NCBI RefSeq assembly: GCF_046630445.1
Contig: NC_092337.1
Location: 191,311,501 to 191,375,500, forward strand
Origin: Rutidosis leptorrhynchoides
Lineage: Eukaryota > Streptophyta > Magnoliopsida > Asterales > Asteraceae
Direction: 5' to 3'
DNA: 64,000 bases
This document shows, one piece after another, positions 1-10,863 of this stretch (positions are counted from its first letter, which is position 1; every line of letters starts with the position of its first letter). Position numbers and translations under genes: made by a program. The notes under the pieces were generated by a model. The model was not told the origin of the DNA and searched no databases. It saw only the letters and a program-made list of their open reading frames with translations.

Positions 1-134
1 GCATTTTATATGAATGTATGTTTAAGAACTTAATTTTAAATCATAGGTTATTATGCAATTATGCAAAACATACTAGCGAGAACAGTGGTGCTCGGCACAC
101 GTGTACGCAGTTGAGTATAAGCTACAAACTGGAA

Positions 135-565
135 TTAATGATCAGGATAGTCTGCAAATAGAAGCTCTTCAAAAGTTGTGTTGTGATCAAAAGACAATGT
201 CGTTGGGCCTAGTAATATTTTCTCCCACCGAGTTGTAGCATGAGCCGAGAACTTTGTTATCGCATACACCTTGTTCAAGTGCATAAGTTTGTCAAAATAT
301 TCCTTATCGCTGTATTGCATATTCACAAGCATAGGGTAGTTCTGTACCACGTAAAGAACATCAAACAGACGGTATAAATAAAAGAGGAAAACAGGTTAAT
401 AGAGATGTAAGACGTGAATACCATCTCTTCGATAAGCATGCAACAGTAACCAGTTGGAGTCTGGTTGTGATAACTGTAAGTCACCCATTTCTGATAGATT
501 CTCACTGCAATTGTTCTGTCTCTATCACCCGGTATTAGTTGCCCAAGACCCGTTATTTGTACCAT
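135..565 (-). pseudogene. RPA1-like OB-fold protein carried by HEL (partial)
   Basis: Two minus-strand segments read like a plant replication protein A large-subunit OB fold. The first (ATG at 565) contains ITGLGQLIPGDRDRTIAVRI and QKWVTYSY; the second contains FDKLMHLNKVYAITKFSAH and TTFEELLFADYP. A GT-AG intron of 80 bases fits at 342-421 (donor after GAAGAGATG, acceptor GTGGTACAG). It follows the helicase on the same strand, the usual place for RPA ORFs in plant Helitrons, where they are thought to bind single-stranded transposition intermediates. The reading stops at 135, far shorter than a full RPA1, so it is a fragment, is broken, or continues through another exon to the left. The family call rests on recognition by eye. 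Confidence 0.6.
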
Positions 566-649
566 ACTATTAAAAGGAAAAAAATAATTAGTACTAAATA
601 TAAATATATATTAACTATATACATAATGCATCTATGGCTGTGGTCTTCC

Positions 650-2218
650 TTAGCAGGCAGAACGTGCAGGTGGTGCTGCCTCGAAGTCGGTAATTGCGGA
701 CAAAAATTCTGTGTATAAAATATTTTTGGTTACATTAGGCCCGTGGTCTTCGTGTTTTTTAATTAGCAGTTTCAAACCGCCCGGTGATGTAGCTCTCGAC
801 AACGCAACATAGAGCTGCCCGTGACCGAATAGAGGTTTTGGTAGATAAACTCTAATTTGGTTGAGCGATTGACCCTGGATTTTGTTTATAGTCATCGGGT
901 ATGAGATTTTTAATGGGAGTTGTTGTCTCTTCAGAATGAATGGCAAAATTGGTTCCTTGTAGATAAGGCTCATTCTTGGGAAAAAGACCTTCTCACCGAC
1001 GCGGGTACCCGTAATTATTTCAACTTCCACTGACTTGGCTAACATCTGCGTAATTATCATTCGGGTGCCATTACAAAGCCCACCTACTATGTTAATGTGG
1101 CGAAGCAGAATAGCCGGTACACCCTTTTTTAAATGCAGTTCATGCGGTGGCAACCCAGGGTAGTTCAGTGTATTTAGATATTCTGTAAAGTAGAGCAACT
1201 CCGCCTCACCACCGTCATTTCCATGTGGAGTTGCAGTGTCATAGCTGCAGTAAGTTCTAACTGGACCATCAACCATATCGACGATTAAGCTATTTATCGT
1301 ATCGGCATCGTCGTTTTTGGGACAGACAATTGCTTTTTGTTGCAGGTCGACTGCGGATAGATTTTGCAGCGATTCACGGGCGTATATAAAAGAAATCAGA
1401 TTTTCCAATCCATTTTCATCATCAGGAATACAGAACTGATCAGGGATTTGTACCCAACGACTATTCAACGGGTCTTCTTTGTCAGGCAGACCAATTTCAC
1501 CATTTCATATCCTCAACAACCACTTCAAAAATTCTACGTTCTTCACCCTCATTGATGGTGTAAGCCCTGGCCTAAGTAGTCGCATGTTTTCTGCAAGTAT
1601 GAAAACCTTGAATCGTTGCCACAAATGTGAAGTCGTTATACAAGCACCAAGGATAGATGATTTCCCTCATTTTGTCTGAATAGGTAACGTTTCTTTAAAG
1701 TCACCACCAAGTATCACAAACTTACCCCCAAAAAATTCTCCAGTGTTTCCTAAAATATCTCGAAGACTCCTATCAAGAGCTTCGAAACAGCGCTTATCAT
1801 TCATTGGCGCCTCATCCCATACAATAAGGTCTGTGTTCTGCAGTAATTTCGCCATATGGGTATTTTTCTTCACGTTGCACATCGATTCATCGGTTATGAC
1901 TAGCGGTAGTTTGAATCGAGAATGTGCGGTTCTTCCCGAAGGTAGAAGTAGAGACGCAATGCCAGATGATGCAACAGCAAGAACTATCTTACCTCTAGAT
2001 CTCAGTGCTGTGATTATAGCTTTCCATAAGAATGTCTTCCCGGTGCCACCATGACCGTATACAAATACATGTTCAGTGTGTTCATTCAACAAAGCGCTTG
2101 TTATAAGATCGTAAATTTGCTTTTGCTTCGAATTCATTTGACGCTCGAGTTCTAGGCGTTCGGTGTTTAAAACTGCACGATCATAGTTTCTCTCCTCCAT
2201 GATAAGACGGTTTGCCAA
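650..2218 (-). pseudogene. Helitron Pif1-type helicase domain (SF1), broken
   Basis: The N-terminal half (1667-2218) has a Walker A motif, GHGGTGKTFLWK, then AVASSGIASLLL, a DEAPM Walker B and GGDFKE. The C-terminal half (650-1468) has GVPAILLRHINIVGGLCNGT, then YPMTINKIQGQSL and GQLYVALSRATSP, the late Pif1/RecD motifs. The family is the helicase half of the Helitron RepHel protein, which unwinds DNA during rolling-circle transposition. Between 1468 and 1667 the expected middle (VFILAENMRLLRPG-like) can be read only by changing frame, and a TGA ends the first half at 1667. Two or more lesions therefore make this a pseudogene. Confidence 0.88.
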
Positions 2219-2231
2219 ATCTGCGAGTAGG

Positions 2232-2702
2232 TCAGCTGGCAGCTAACGCGAAATCGAAAATCGATTTCGAACACTGGTTTAAAAAGATCTCTACTTCATA
2301 CAGGACAAAGTTATGTAGGTCATCGGTATTTATATGCAAGTGGGGCATATTTAAATTAGCAGCTGCACAAAGTGGTATATCATCACCCATTAGTTTCCAG
2401 TGATTTTCCCAAAGAGCAAGTGGGTTCGTAACAGTGCAATAAGACAAAATGTGCGCAAAAAGAGAGCGTAACTGCGACGACGTGGCAAATACAGATGCTT
2501 CTTCTAGTACCGCTGACCACTCTCTATCATCACCAAGTAGCCCAGCTGCTTCACATGCAGACCGGTATGTATTATGAAGGATCTGGTTGACTGTTCTAAT
2601 ATCTACAAAGCTCTTGCACCCCTTTTGATGGCACAAAAGCATCCTTAGAAAAAATGCTTCTCCATAGGTGGGATGTATATACGATATCCTGCAAATTGAT
2701 GG
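2232..2702 (-). pseudogene. Helitron RepHel linker between Rep and helicase (3' side of the CHR1 insertion)
   Basis: Minus-strand reading beginning KKPSICRISYIHPTYGEAFF, then a Helitron-type segment with GCKSFVDIRTVN, GLLGDDREW and LWENHWKLMGDDI. It lies just upstream of the helicase and continues the protein that ends at 9327 on the other side of CHR1 (FVWYESKKLATQGKP). The two sides differ by one reading frame at the junction, so a small indel accompanies the insertion. The TTTCT at 2703-2707 is the target duplication. Confidence 0.8.
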
Positions 2703-2707
2703 TTTCT

Positions 2708-4773
2708 TGTAACTACCCAAACCAATAACCAATCGATTTCGCGAAACAAATTTTTTATTTTTTTATAACAGTGGAGTGCGCCACGCGCACCACCATAGGG
2801 TGCGCGGTGCACACAGGCCCCAATTCAGTTCTGTCCAAATTTGCAAATTTTCAAATAAAGATCTCCCACTTCCCGACATAATTAGACGAAACGCTTTTCA
2901 CAACATGTTCTAATATGGAAAACTCATACGATTCAAACATAAAATGAGTTTTACAAAACGGGGCCCACATCGGCCGTTTTACGAGTTTCATACCAAAGTT
3001 CGAGTTTCGACCACACTAGTTTAAATTCCAAACGACACTATGAGCATGGTGTTTGGGGTTAAACTACCCAAATCTCGGTCAAACTCCAAAAGCTATGACA
3101 TCCCAAAAGCGTCCCCTAAACAACAAGCGGAATCTCTAATCCAATCGAAGGCCCTTACCCTTGTCAACGCCGGAGCCTATAAAAAGATAAACAACGAGAG
3201 GGTAAGTAAATCTTAGTGAATGCAATAATTATACCCATATATATATAATATACCTACATGCATTCACTTACACATTTACAGCATACACGCTAGCAATACA
3301 ATTAGCATACCATCACAAGTACAAAGCTAATATTCTCCAACAAACCGCTACTAGCATAATCAATACCATACATTCGACATAATATAATATGCTACAAAAC
3401 AAATACACAACCATGGTTAACCATTCTCGCGTCATGGTGCTACCGGCTCTTTGGTTCACACCATAAGCATTTGTCATGCTGCTATTGGCTCTTTGGTTCA
3501 CATCACAACTCGAGTCATACTCACGCTAGAGTGCTACCGGCTCTTTGGTTCACACTCTAACAACGCTAAGGTGCTACCGGCTCTTTGGTTCACACCCTAA
3601 CAAATCGTGCTATAGCGCTACCGGCTCTTTGGTTGACACTATAACACACGTACTATGACGCTACCGGCTCTTTGGTTCACAACATAGCACGCTCGCACAT
3701 ACTATGGCACTACCAGCTCTTTGGTTCATACCATAGCATACAAATAAATACATTACATACATATGCATATAATCATTCCACTCATCTTTAACGATTCGGT
3801 GACGGTTTTATACTTCTGCAAGCTTCAAACCAAAGTACCTAATATAATAAGTACTTCAATCAGCTCACAAAAACTAGTTGGACTAAATACCAACAATTTC
3901 ACTTATGTGCATTAAATGACTTAAATGCATTAAATGCCCCATTTTCACCAAAACCGCCCTTTAAGGGTCAAGACCATCATTAATCACTTAAAAGCTAGTG
4001 ATTAAGGTCCAACAACACTAATCATTACACAATTAGGGTATTTCATACCCATTTTTTCCCATTAGGTCAATCATTAGCCCTTTGACTAATTTAAAGTCAA
4101 CACACCCATTTCGGGTTATCTACTAACCCATCTAACACCCATTTACTAATTAACTAGGTGTGCTAGTGATTAACTAACCAATTAGAACTCATAAACATCA
4201 ATTAACATTTTGAAACCGTAGGTTACTTACCATGGAGTCGTTATGACTCCGTCTTACCCAAGAACACCCAAAATCACCAAATATGGGTTTTATGTTCTTC
4301 ATTTACCCAAACCCTAACCCTTACACAAAATCAAAGTAAGGAAATTAAAGTTAGAACATACCACCACAACTACAACGGAGCTAGAGAGGAGATGAACAAC
4401 TTTAATACCCGCACTTTGGTCCGAGGACAACTTCTTCCTCTTGGATTTAAGCTTTCTCACTCAAGAATCACACTCTCTCTCTAAAATTTAAGTGAAGAGG
4501 ATAAGGTTGTTGATAATGGAGTTAATGATACTCCAAAAACTGACCAACTGGCCTTTAACTCGTCCACAAGTGAAATTACCAAAGAGCCCATCAAAATATC
4601 TGAATAAAAGAGTTGGATCCAGCTACAGTGAACAGTGCGCGGCGCGCACCATTAGGTGTGCGCTGAGCGCACCTAGCCCAGCTCAGCTTCTGACTTCTGT
4701 TTGATTACACAACTTTACCCACACACTATGTACCATATATAGCCTGGTGTACAATGAAGATTAGGGTCTTACA
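2708..4773 (-). repeat. CHR1 3' LTR (left copy)
   Basis: About 2.07 kb, TG...CA on the plus strand (TGTAACTACCC to GGGTCTTACA). It holds a hairpin array at 3432-3740 and GC-rich GTGCGC clusters near both ends (2775-2812 and 4636-4672). Its end at 4773 abuts the purine tract. No gene lies inside; short open frames here recur in the right LTR only because the LTRs are copies. Confidence 0.9.
3432..3740 (-). repeat. Seven-unit hairpin array in the CHR1 3' LTR
   Basis: Seven units share a 19-nt core, on the plus strand CTACCGGCTCTTTGGTTCA or near it. Cores start at 3440, 3482, 3534, 3574, 3618, 3661 and 3710. The sequences on either side of each core differ between units but are complementary to each other, giving stems of 8-12 pairs. 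By hand I count 73 stem positions: 55 Watson-Crick, 16 C.A and 2 other mismatches. C.A on the plus strand is G.U in minus-strand RNA, which is the element's sense strand. Spacing varies from 40 to 52 bases, so it is not a simple satellite. The units are packed end to end almost without overlap. Function unknown. Confidence 0.85.
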
Positions 4774-4800
4774 ACTCTCCTCCACTTGAATCGGAGCGCG
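4774..4800 (-). promoter_or_regulatory. CHR1 polypurine tract
   Basis: On the minus strand AAGTGGAGGAGAG lies within a few bases of the inner end of the left LTR. This is the expected position of the plus-strand DNA primer for reverse transcription. Confidence 0.7.
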
Positions 4801-7063
4801 TCCTCGCGATTCAAGCCGCATGACAAGAGGGAAGGTAAACCAACACGAATTCTTCGGACTCACAAGTAAACTCGGAACCTTTACTACGACGCCATTGAAC
4901 TTTAAAAGTCCTAACATCTTTATGTCTCAACCTTTTGACCTTCTCATCGAGTATAGCAATCGGCTCCTCAATATACGGAGATGGGAAACATGAAATGTAT
5001 TATGGATCCCCGCAAGCTCTTCGGGTAATTCCAAACGATACGCAACTTCACCAACACGAGCTAGAATTTTAAATGGCCCAATAAACCGAGGAGCTAACTT
5101 CCCCCACTTTCGAAACTGAATAACACCTTTCTATGGCGAAGCCTTAAGCATCACCATGTCACCGTCTTGAAATTCGATCATTCGTCTACGCTTGTCGGCA
5201 TACGACTTTTGTCTATCTTGCGCCTTTTTCAAATGATCCCGAATCATATCAATCTTGCTATTCGTTTCTAAGACCAAATCGGTACTCCCGATTTCTTGTT
5301 GACCAACTTCACCTCAACAAATCGGAGTTCGACACCTCCGCCCATAAAGCATCTCGTAAGGTGGCATTCCGATACTAGTATGATAACTATTATTGTACGA
5401 GAGTTCCACCAAAGGTAAGTGCTCATCCCAACTACCACCGAAATCAATAATACACGCCCGCAACATATCCTCCAATGTTTGATTCGTACGTTCGGTTTGA
5501 CCGTCCATTTGAGGATGATACGCCGTGCTCAATTTCAATTGTGTGCCCATATCTTCATGAAACTTTTCCCAAAACCGAGATGTGAATCGGGTATCTCGAT
5601 CCGAAATAATAGATATAGGAACTCCATGTCAAGAAATGACTTCCTTGATAAACAACTTAGCCAAGGTCTCCGACGATATCGCTTCTCGAATGGGAAGAAA
5701 CAAAGCACTTTTCGTCAATCGATCAACTATAACCCAAATCGAATCAAATTGGGTTCTTGCCATTTTTGGTAACTTTGTGATGAAATCCATGGTAATGTGC
5801 TCCCATTTCCACTTCGGGATTTCTAACGGTTGTAACTTACCATACGGCTTTTGGTGTTGGGTTTTAACTTGCAAACACGTAACACATTGCTCAACATACT
5901 TAACAACATCACGTTTCATGCCCGGCCACCAATAATCCTTTCTCAAATCAAGATACATTTTCGTCGCGCCCGAATGAATGGAATACATTGACTTATGCAT
6001 TTCGTCAAGTAGCACTCGTCGATAATCACCCATCTTAGGCACCCACACTCTTCCTTGAAAAGACAACAAACCACGCGAGCCCATAGTAATGAACTCCGAT
6101 TGCCTCACAATTCGTTCCGCATGCTTGTTGTGAACGTAAGCCTCTATTTGAATCACACCAAGTTTTTCAAGAAAATCGTTAGTAATAATCATACGTAACA
6201 ATCCCAATCGTAACGCTGGGTGATGACTCTTTTGACTCAACGCATCCGCGACCACATTCGCCTTTCCCGGATGATAAAGTATTTCACAATCATAATCTTA
6301 TACCACATCCATCCATCTACGTTGAAGATAATTCAAATATCTTTGATCGAAAAGATGTTTCAAAACTCTTGTGATCCAAATAAATCGTACACTTGACACC
6401 ATACAAGTAATGGCGCCAAATTTTCACCGCATGCACAACCGTCGCCAACTCAAGATCATGAGTCGGATATCTCGTTTCGTGTTCCTTTAATTGTCGAGAG
6501 GCATAAGCGATGACTTTACCCCGTTGCATTAGAACACAACTGAGCCCATTTAAAGAAGCATCACAATAGACCGTCATGTCTTCCACCCCTTCCGGCAAAA
6601 CTAGCACCGGAGCTTGACACAACTTATTTTTTAACAATTGAAAAGCAATTTCTTTCTCGTTCTCCCAATTAAATCTCGCGTTCTTTCTTGTCAATTTAGT
6701 CAATGGAGAAGCGATCTTAGGAAAGTCTTGGATAAACCGACGATAATAACCGGCCAATCCGAGAAAACTTCGGATTTCCGTAGGCGTAGTCGGTCGTCCC
6801 CAACTCTTTACCGTCTCTATCTTCCCCGGATCTACTTGAATACCATTTTCGTTCATAATGTGGCCAAGGAATTGAACTTCCCTTAGCCAAAATTCACATT
6901 TGGAGAATTTAGCATACAACTTCTCCTTCTGCAACGTCTTTAACACACTTCGCAAATGATGTTCATGTTCCTTTATACTCTTCGAATAGACAAGTATGTC
7001 GTCAATGAACACAATTACCGACTTGTCCAACATAGGTTGGTACACTCGGTTCATAAGATCCAT
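4801..7063 (-). pseudogene. CHR1 pol remnant: RT C-terminal part, RNase H, integrase, chromodomain trace
   Basis: Minus-strand order is typical of Ty3/gypsy. At 6317-7063 are the RT palm ([14 protein letters not shown]), the connection ([32 protein letters not shown]) and RNase H ([21 protein letters not shown]). At 5629-6255 are the integrase zinc region (HKSMYSIHSGATKMYLDLR, YVEQCVTCLQVK) and catalytic core ([14 protein letters not shown]). At 5314-5550 is the core end ([20 protein letters not shown], carrying the catalytic Glu). Near 4830-4900 a frame reads like the end of a chromodomain (FKVQWRRSKGSEFTCE). The pieces lie in different frames and the RT fingers are absent, so this copy cannot make a functional polyprotein. 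Confidence 0.88.
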
Positions 7064-7246
7064 GAATGTCTATCTTGCTTGATGATTGCTAACATAACAC
7101 AAAACAATTAGCTCAAGGTTAGTTCACATAAACCTAAGCACTAATCAACTCCTGGTCCGACCCGTCTCCTACAAGTCCCTCATAAAGCGCATATACAACT
7201 AAATCTAAGTCTAGGCACCTATCTCAAGTCACCTAAATCCCTTAGA

Positions 7247-7262
7247 CCATGCTCTGATACCA
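7247..7262 (-). promoter_or_regulatory. CHR1 primer-binding site (tRNA initiator-Met type)
   Basis: The minus strand reads TGGTATCAGAGCATGG two bases inside the right LTR. TGGTATCAGAGC matches the initiator-Met tRNA 3' end used by many plant LTR elements, and fixes the element as minus-strand. Confidence 0.9.
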
Positions 7263-7264
7263 CT

Positions 7265-9326
7265 TGTAACGACCCAAACCAATAACAAATCGATTTCGCG
7301 AAACAAATTTTTTTTTTATAACAGTGGAGTGCGCCACGCGCACCACCATAGGGTGCGCGGCACGCACAGGCCCCAATTCAGTTCTGTCCGAATTTGCAAA
7401 TTTTCAATTAAAGATCTCCCACTTCCTGACATAATTAGACAAAACGCTTTTCATAACATGTTCTAATATGGAAAACTCATACGATTCAAACATAAAATGA
7501 GTTTTACAAAACGGGGCCCACATCGGCCATTTTACGAGTTTCATACCAAAGTTCGAGTTTCGACCACACTAGTTTAAATTCCAAACGATACTATAAGCAT
7601 GGTGTTTGGGGTTAAACTATCTAAATATCGGTCAAACTCCAAAAGCTATGACATCCCAAAAGCGTCCCTTAAACAACAAGCGGGATCTCTAATCCAATCG
7701 AAGGCCCTTACCCTTGTCAACGCCTGAGCCTATAAAAAGATAAACAACGAGAGGGTAAGCAAAGCTTAGTGAATGCAATAATTATACCCATATATATATA
7801 ATATACCTACTTGCAATCACTTACACATTTACCGCATACACGCTAGCAATACAATTAGCATACCATCACAAGTACAAAGCTAATATTCTCCAACAAACCG
7901 CTACTAGCGTAATCAATAACATACAATCGACATAATATAATATGCTACAAAATAAATACACAACCATGGTTAACCATTCTCGCGTCATGGTGCTACCGGC
8001 TCTTTGGTTCACACCATACGCATTTGTCATGATGCTACCGGCTCTTTGGTTCACATCACAACTCGAGTCATACTCACGCTAGAGTGCTACCGGCTCTTTG
8101 GTTCACACTCTAACAACGCTAAGGTGCTACCGGCTCTTTGGTTTACACCCTAACAAATCGTGCTATAGCGCTACCGGCTCTTTGGTTCACACTATAACAC
8201 ACATACTATGACACTACCAGCTCTTTGGTTCACATCATAGCACGCTCGCACATACTATGGCACTACCGGCTCTTTGGTTCATACCATAGCATACAAATAA
8301 ATACATTACAAACATATGCATATAATCATTCCACTCACCTTTAACGATTCGGTGACGGTTTTATACTTCCGCAAGCTTCAAAGCAAAGTACCTAATATAA
8401 TAAGTACTTCAATCAACTCACAAAAACTAGTTGGACTAAATACCAACAATTTCACTTATGTGCATTAAATGACTTAAATGCATTAAATGCCCCATTTTCA
8501 CCAAAACCGCCCTTTAAGGGTCAAGACCATCATTAATCACTTAAAAGCTAGAGATTAAGCTCCAACAACACTAACCGTTACACAATTAGGGTATTTCATA
8601 CCCATTTTTTCCCATTAGGTCAATCATTAGCCCTTTGACTAATTTAAAGTCAACACACCCATTTCGGGTTATCTACTAACCCATCTAACACCCATTTACT
8701 AATTAACTAGGTGTGCTAGTGATTAACTAACCAATTAGAACTCATAAACATCAATTAACATTTTGAAACCCTAGGTTAGTTACCATTGAGTCTTTATGAC
8801 TCCGTCTTACCCAAGAACACCCAAAATCACCAAATATGGGTTTTATGTTCTTCATTTACCCAAACCCTAACCCTTACACAAAATCAAAGTAAGGAAATTA
8901 AAGTTAGAACATACCACCACAACCACAACGGAGCTAGAGAGGAGATGAACAACTTTAATACCCGCACTTTGGTCCGAGAACAACTTCTTCCTCTTGGATT
9001 TAAGCTTTCTCACTCAAGAATCACACTCTCTCTCTAAAATTTAAGTGAAGAGGATAAGGTTGTTGATAAAGGAGTTAATGATACTCCAAACACTGACCAA
9101 CTGGCCTTTAACTCGTCCACAAGTGAAATTACCAAAGAGCCCATCAAAATATCTGAATAAAAGAGCTGGATCCGACTACAGTGAACAGTGCGCGGAGCGC
9201 ACCATTAGGTGTGCGCTGAGCGCACCTAGCCCAGCTCAGCTTCTGACTTCTGTTTGATTACACAACTTCACCCACACGCTATGTACCATATATACCCTGC
9301 TGTACAATGAAGATTAGGGTCTTAGG
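7265..9326 (-). repeat. CHR1 5' LTR (right copy)
   Basis: About 2.06 kb, colinear with 2708-4773. It starts TGTAACGACCC and ends GGGTCTTAGG where CA is expected. It repeats the hairpin array at about 7979-8295 and the GTGCGC clusters. Confidence 0.9.
7979..8295 (-). repeat. Seven-unit hairpin array in the CHR1 5' LTR
   Basis: The same array as in the left LTR, with changes that often keep pairing. In unit 2 the inner C/T mismatch of the left copy is an A/T pair here, giving a 9-pair stem. In unit 6 the A/A mismatch of the left copy is an A/T pair here, and the loop-closing pair changes from G-C to A/C, again G.U on the sense strand. In unit 1 GCGT and ACGC add four pairs beyond a bulged C. 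Confidence 0.85.
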
Positions 9327-10863
9327 TTTCTTTAGGTTTGCCCTGCGTTGCCAATTTTTTTGACTCGTACCAAACAAATTCGGTTGGGAAATCTAAATAT
9401 GTAAGGTGGCTACCGCTAACTGAAGATGCATTATAATTAAGCCACTCTGTGAGAGTAGTTTTTTTATCTTCGGCGTTTTCAACAATATTACGCAGGGGTT
9501 GCTTGCCTGGAAACTTCACCAACTGCATATTTTCAAGATGAACAGTCAGAATCTGGACAGCAGGTTCCCGATGATGAATCGGGAAGTTAAAAATCCGCCA
9601 ACAAGCTTCGTGAGGACAAATGAACTGTGCATCTATAAAGTTTTTAATTTCATCTACCAGTTGCGTCTGCTTCTGTGATTGGCGACTGTCACTGCCTATG
9701 GGTTTTGCTATACGGACAGCCACACGATCGGTACCTTTCGAAATATACTTGAACAGGTATTTAATGAGACTCATCATACCACAACATTCAACATTTATGT
9801 AAGCCTGAAAAGCCATACATAGTAGCCTATTGTAAGGAACAACGTAGCTGTTATCGAGGTGGACACCGGCCCGCATTGTATATATACCAGTATTACGCCT
9901 GCGGTAGTGGGCACGACCGTTGTCATTAAAGTACGTCTTGTCAATGCATTTCTTTGGGAACTTTTTTGAACATGAAAAATTTTGATTGCAAGATGCCCGC
10001 TTATTGGCAAGGCCACATGGGCCATGCATCATAGTTGCAGATATGACCGCATAACCGGGAAAATCAATTCTCAGGTCAGGCAGTTCTGCACTTATGTAGT
10101 CATCTAAATTGTCCCTGATAGCTGCAGAAACCGAGGAGTGAACCCAAACCAAAGTGTGGCAATGCGGCAGCCCTCTTTTCTGAAATTCAATCGTATACAA
10201 AACTGCAAGACACAAAGAGAATAGTGTAAATGAATTGGCAACAACAAAACATGTAATATTCATGAAGTAAAGAAGAAATTGCAATTATGGGTGTGCAATA
10301 GTACCTCCGTGAACATGGCCAAGAGGCCGTTCGTCCTTTAAAAAGTTTATAAACTCATTGACCTTCATTTGGAACACACGAGCGACTATATCAGCTCGGT
10401 CTGAAGGCGATAGGTGAGGAAAAGGTTTCAGGTACCAAGCAATTTAAGGCCACTTTGCATTACACGTGAAAGTTACAAAAAATACCGGGTTTCCAAAAAC
10501 GCGTGAAATTGCCAGAGCATCAAGAAAATGGCTGTACATATAGCGCGGTCCACCAGTGAACGAAGTGGGAAGAATTGTCATGCTACCGACATCGGAACCA
10601 GTTTTATCACCTATATCGATAGCATCGTACATCCCTGAAAGGTACTCAGCCCGTATATCGTTCTGCTTGTTTCTGATGTAGTCCATTCGGTCGAGCTCGA
10701 TGCTGCAATATGCTGTCACCACATACTGTTGAAATAGGCGCCCCAGTCTCAAAATCAGATTGTAACTATTAAGCCTATCATGAATCTGGTAGTTGTAAAA
10801 CATGTTCATTGACATTTTTCTAACACGGCCGCCTTGCGAACCCGAGGCTGCGCGCAGTTTCAA
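9327..10863 (-). pseudogene. Helitron Rep (HUH initiator) domain, RepHel N-terminal half
   Basis: This reads through NMFYNYQIHDRLNSYNLIL, GPRYMYSHFLDALAISRVFG and FFVTFTCNAKWP, then EFQKRGLPHCHTLVW, the HUH metal-binding motif (His-Cys-His). LIKYLFKYISKG follows, with the two tyrosines of the Y2 nicking motif. The Rep domain cuts and joins DNA ends in rolling-circle transposition. A TAA (plus 10444-10446) directly after AKWP, where the family usually has Glu, is a nonsense change. The intron at 10203-10304 separates GHVHG from YTIEFQKRG. CHR1 cuts the frame at 9327. Confidence 0.88.
10203..10304 (-). other. Intron in the HEL Rep coding region
   Basis: On the minus strand GTACTATTGC follows CACGGAG, and the acceptor is TTTGTGTCTTGCAG, 102 bases in all. 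Removing it joins HVHG to VLYTIEFQKRGLPHCH in frame, matching the usual Helitron sequence. The boundaries are read from sequence only. Confidence 0.75.

Larger units (their letters stand above)
2708..9326 (-). mobile_element. CHR1: Ty3/gypsy chromovirus deletion derivative
   Basis: Minus-strand LTR element with LTRs at 2708-4773 and 7265-9326, an initiator-Met primer site next to the right LTR and a purine tract next to the left LTR. The target duplication TTTCT lies at 2703-2707 and 9327-9331. The outer end of the right LTR reads GG instead of CA. Only about 2.5 kb of internal sequence remains: gag, protease and the first part of RT are gone, with a junction near 7070 joining the leader straight to RT. 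The LTRs differ visibly, at a few percent by eye, so this is older than TEK. It landed inside the HEL coding sequence. Confidence 0.88.

Noticed and set aside
3432-3740. CRISPR-like array (short repeats with variable spacers)
   Set aside because: The spacing is irregular, the spacers are complementary pairs belonging to hairpins, the array is duplicated in both LTRs of a plant retroelement, and there are no cas genes.
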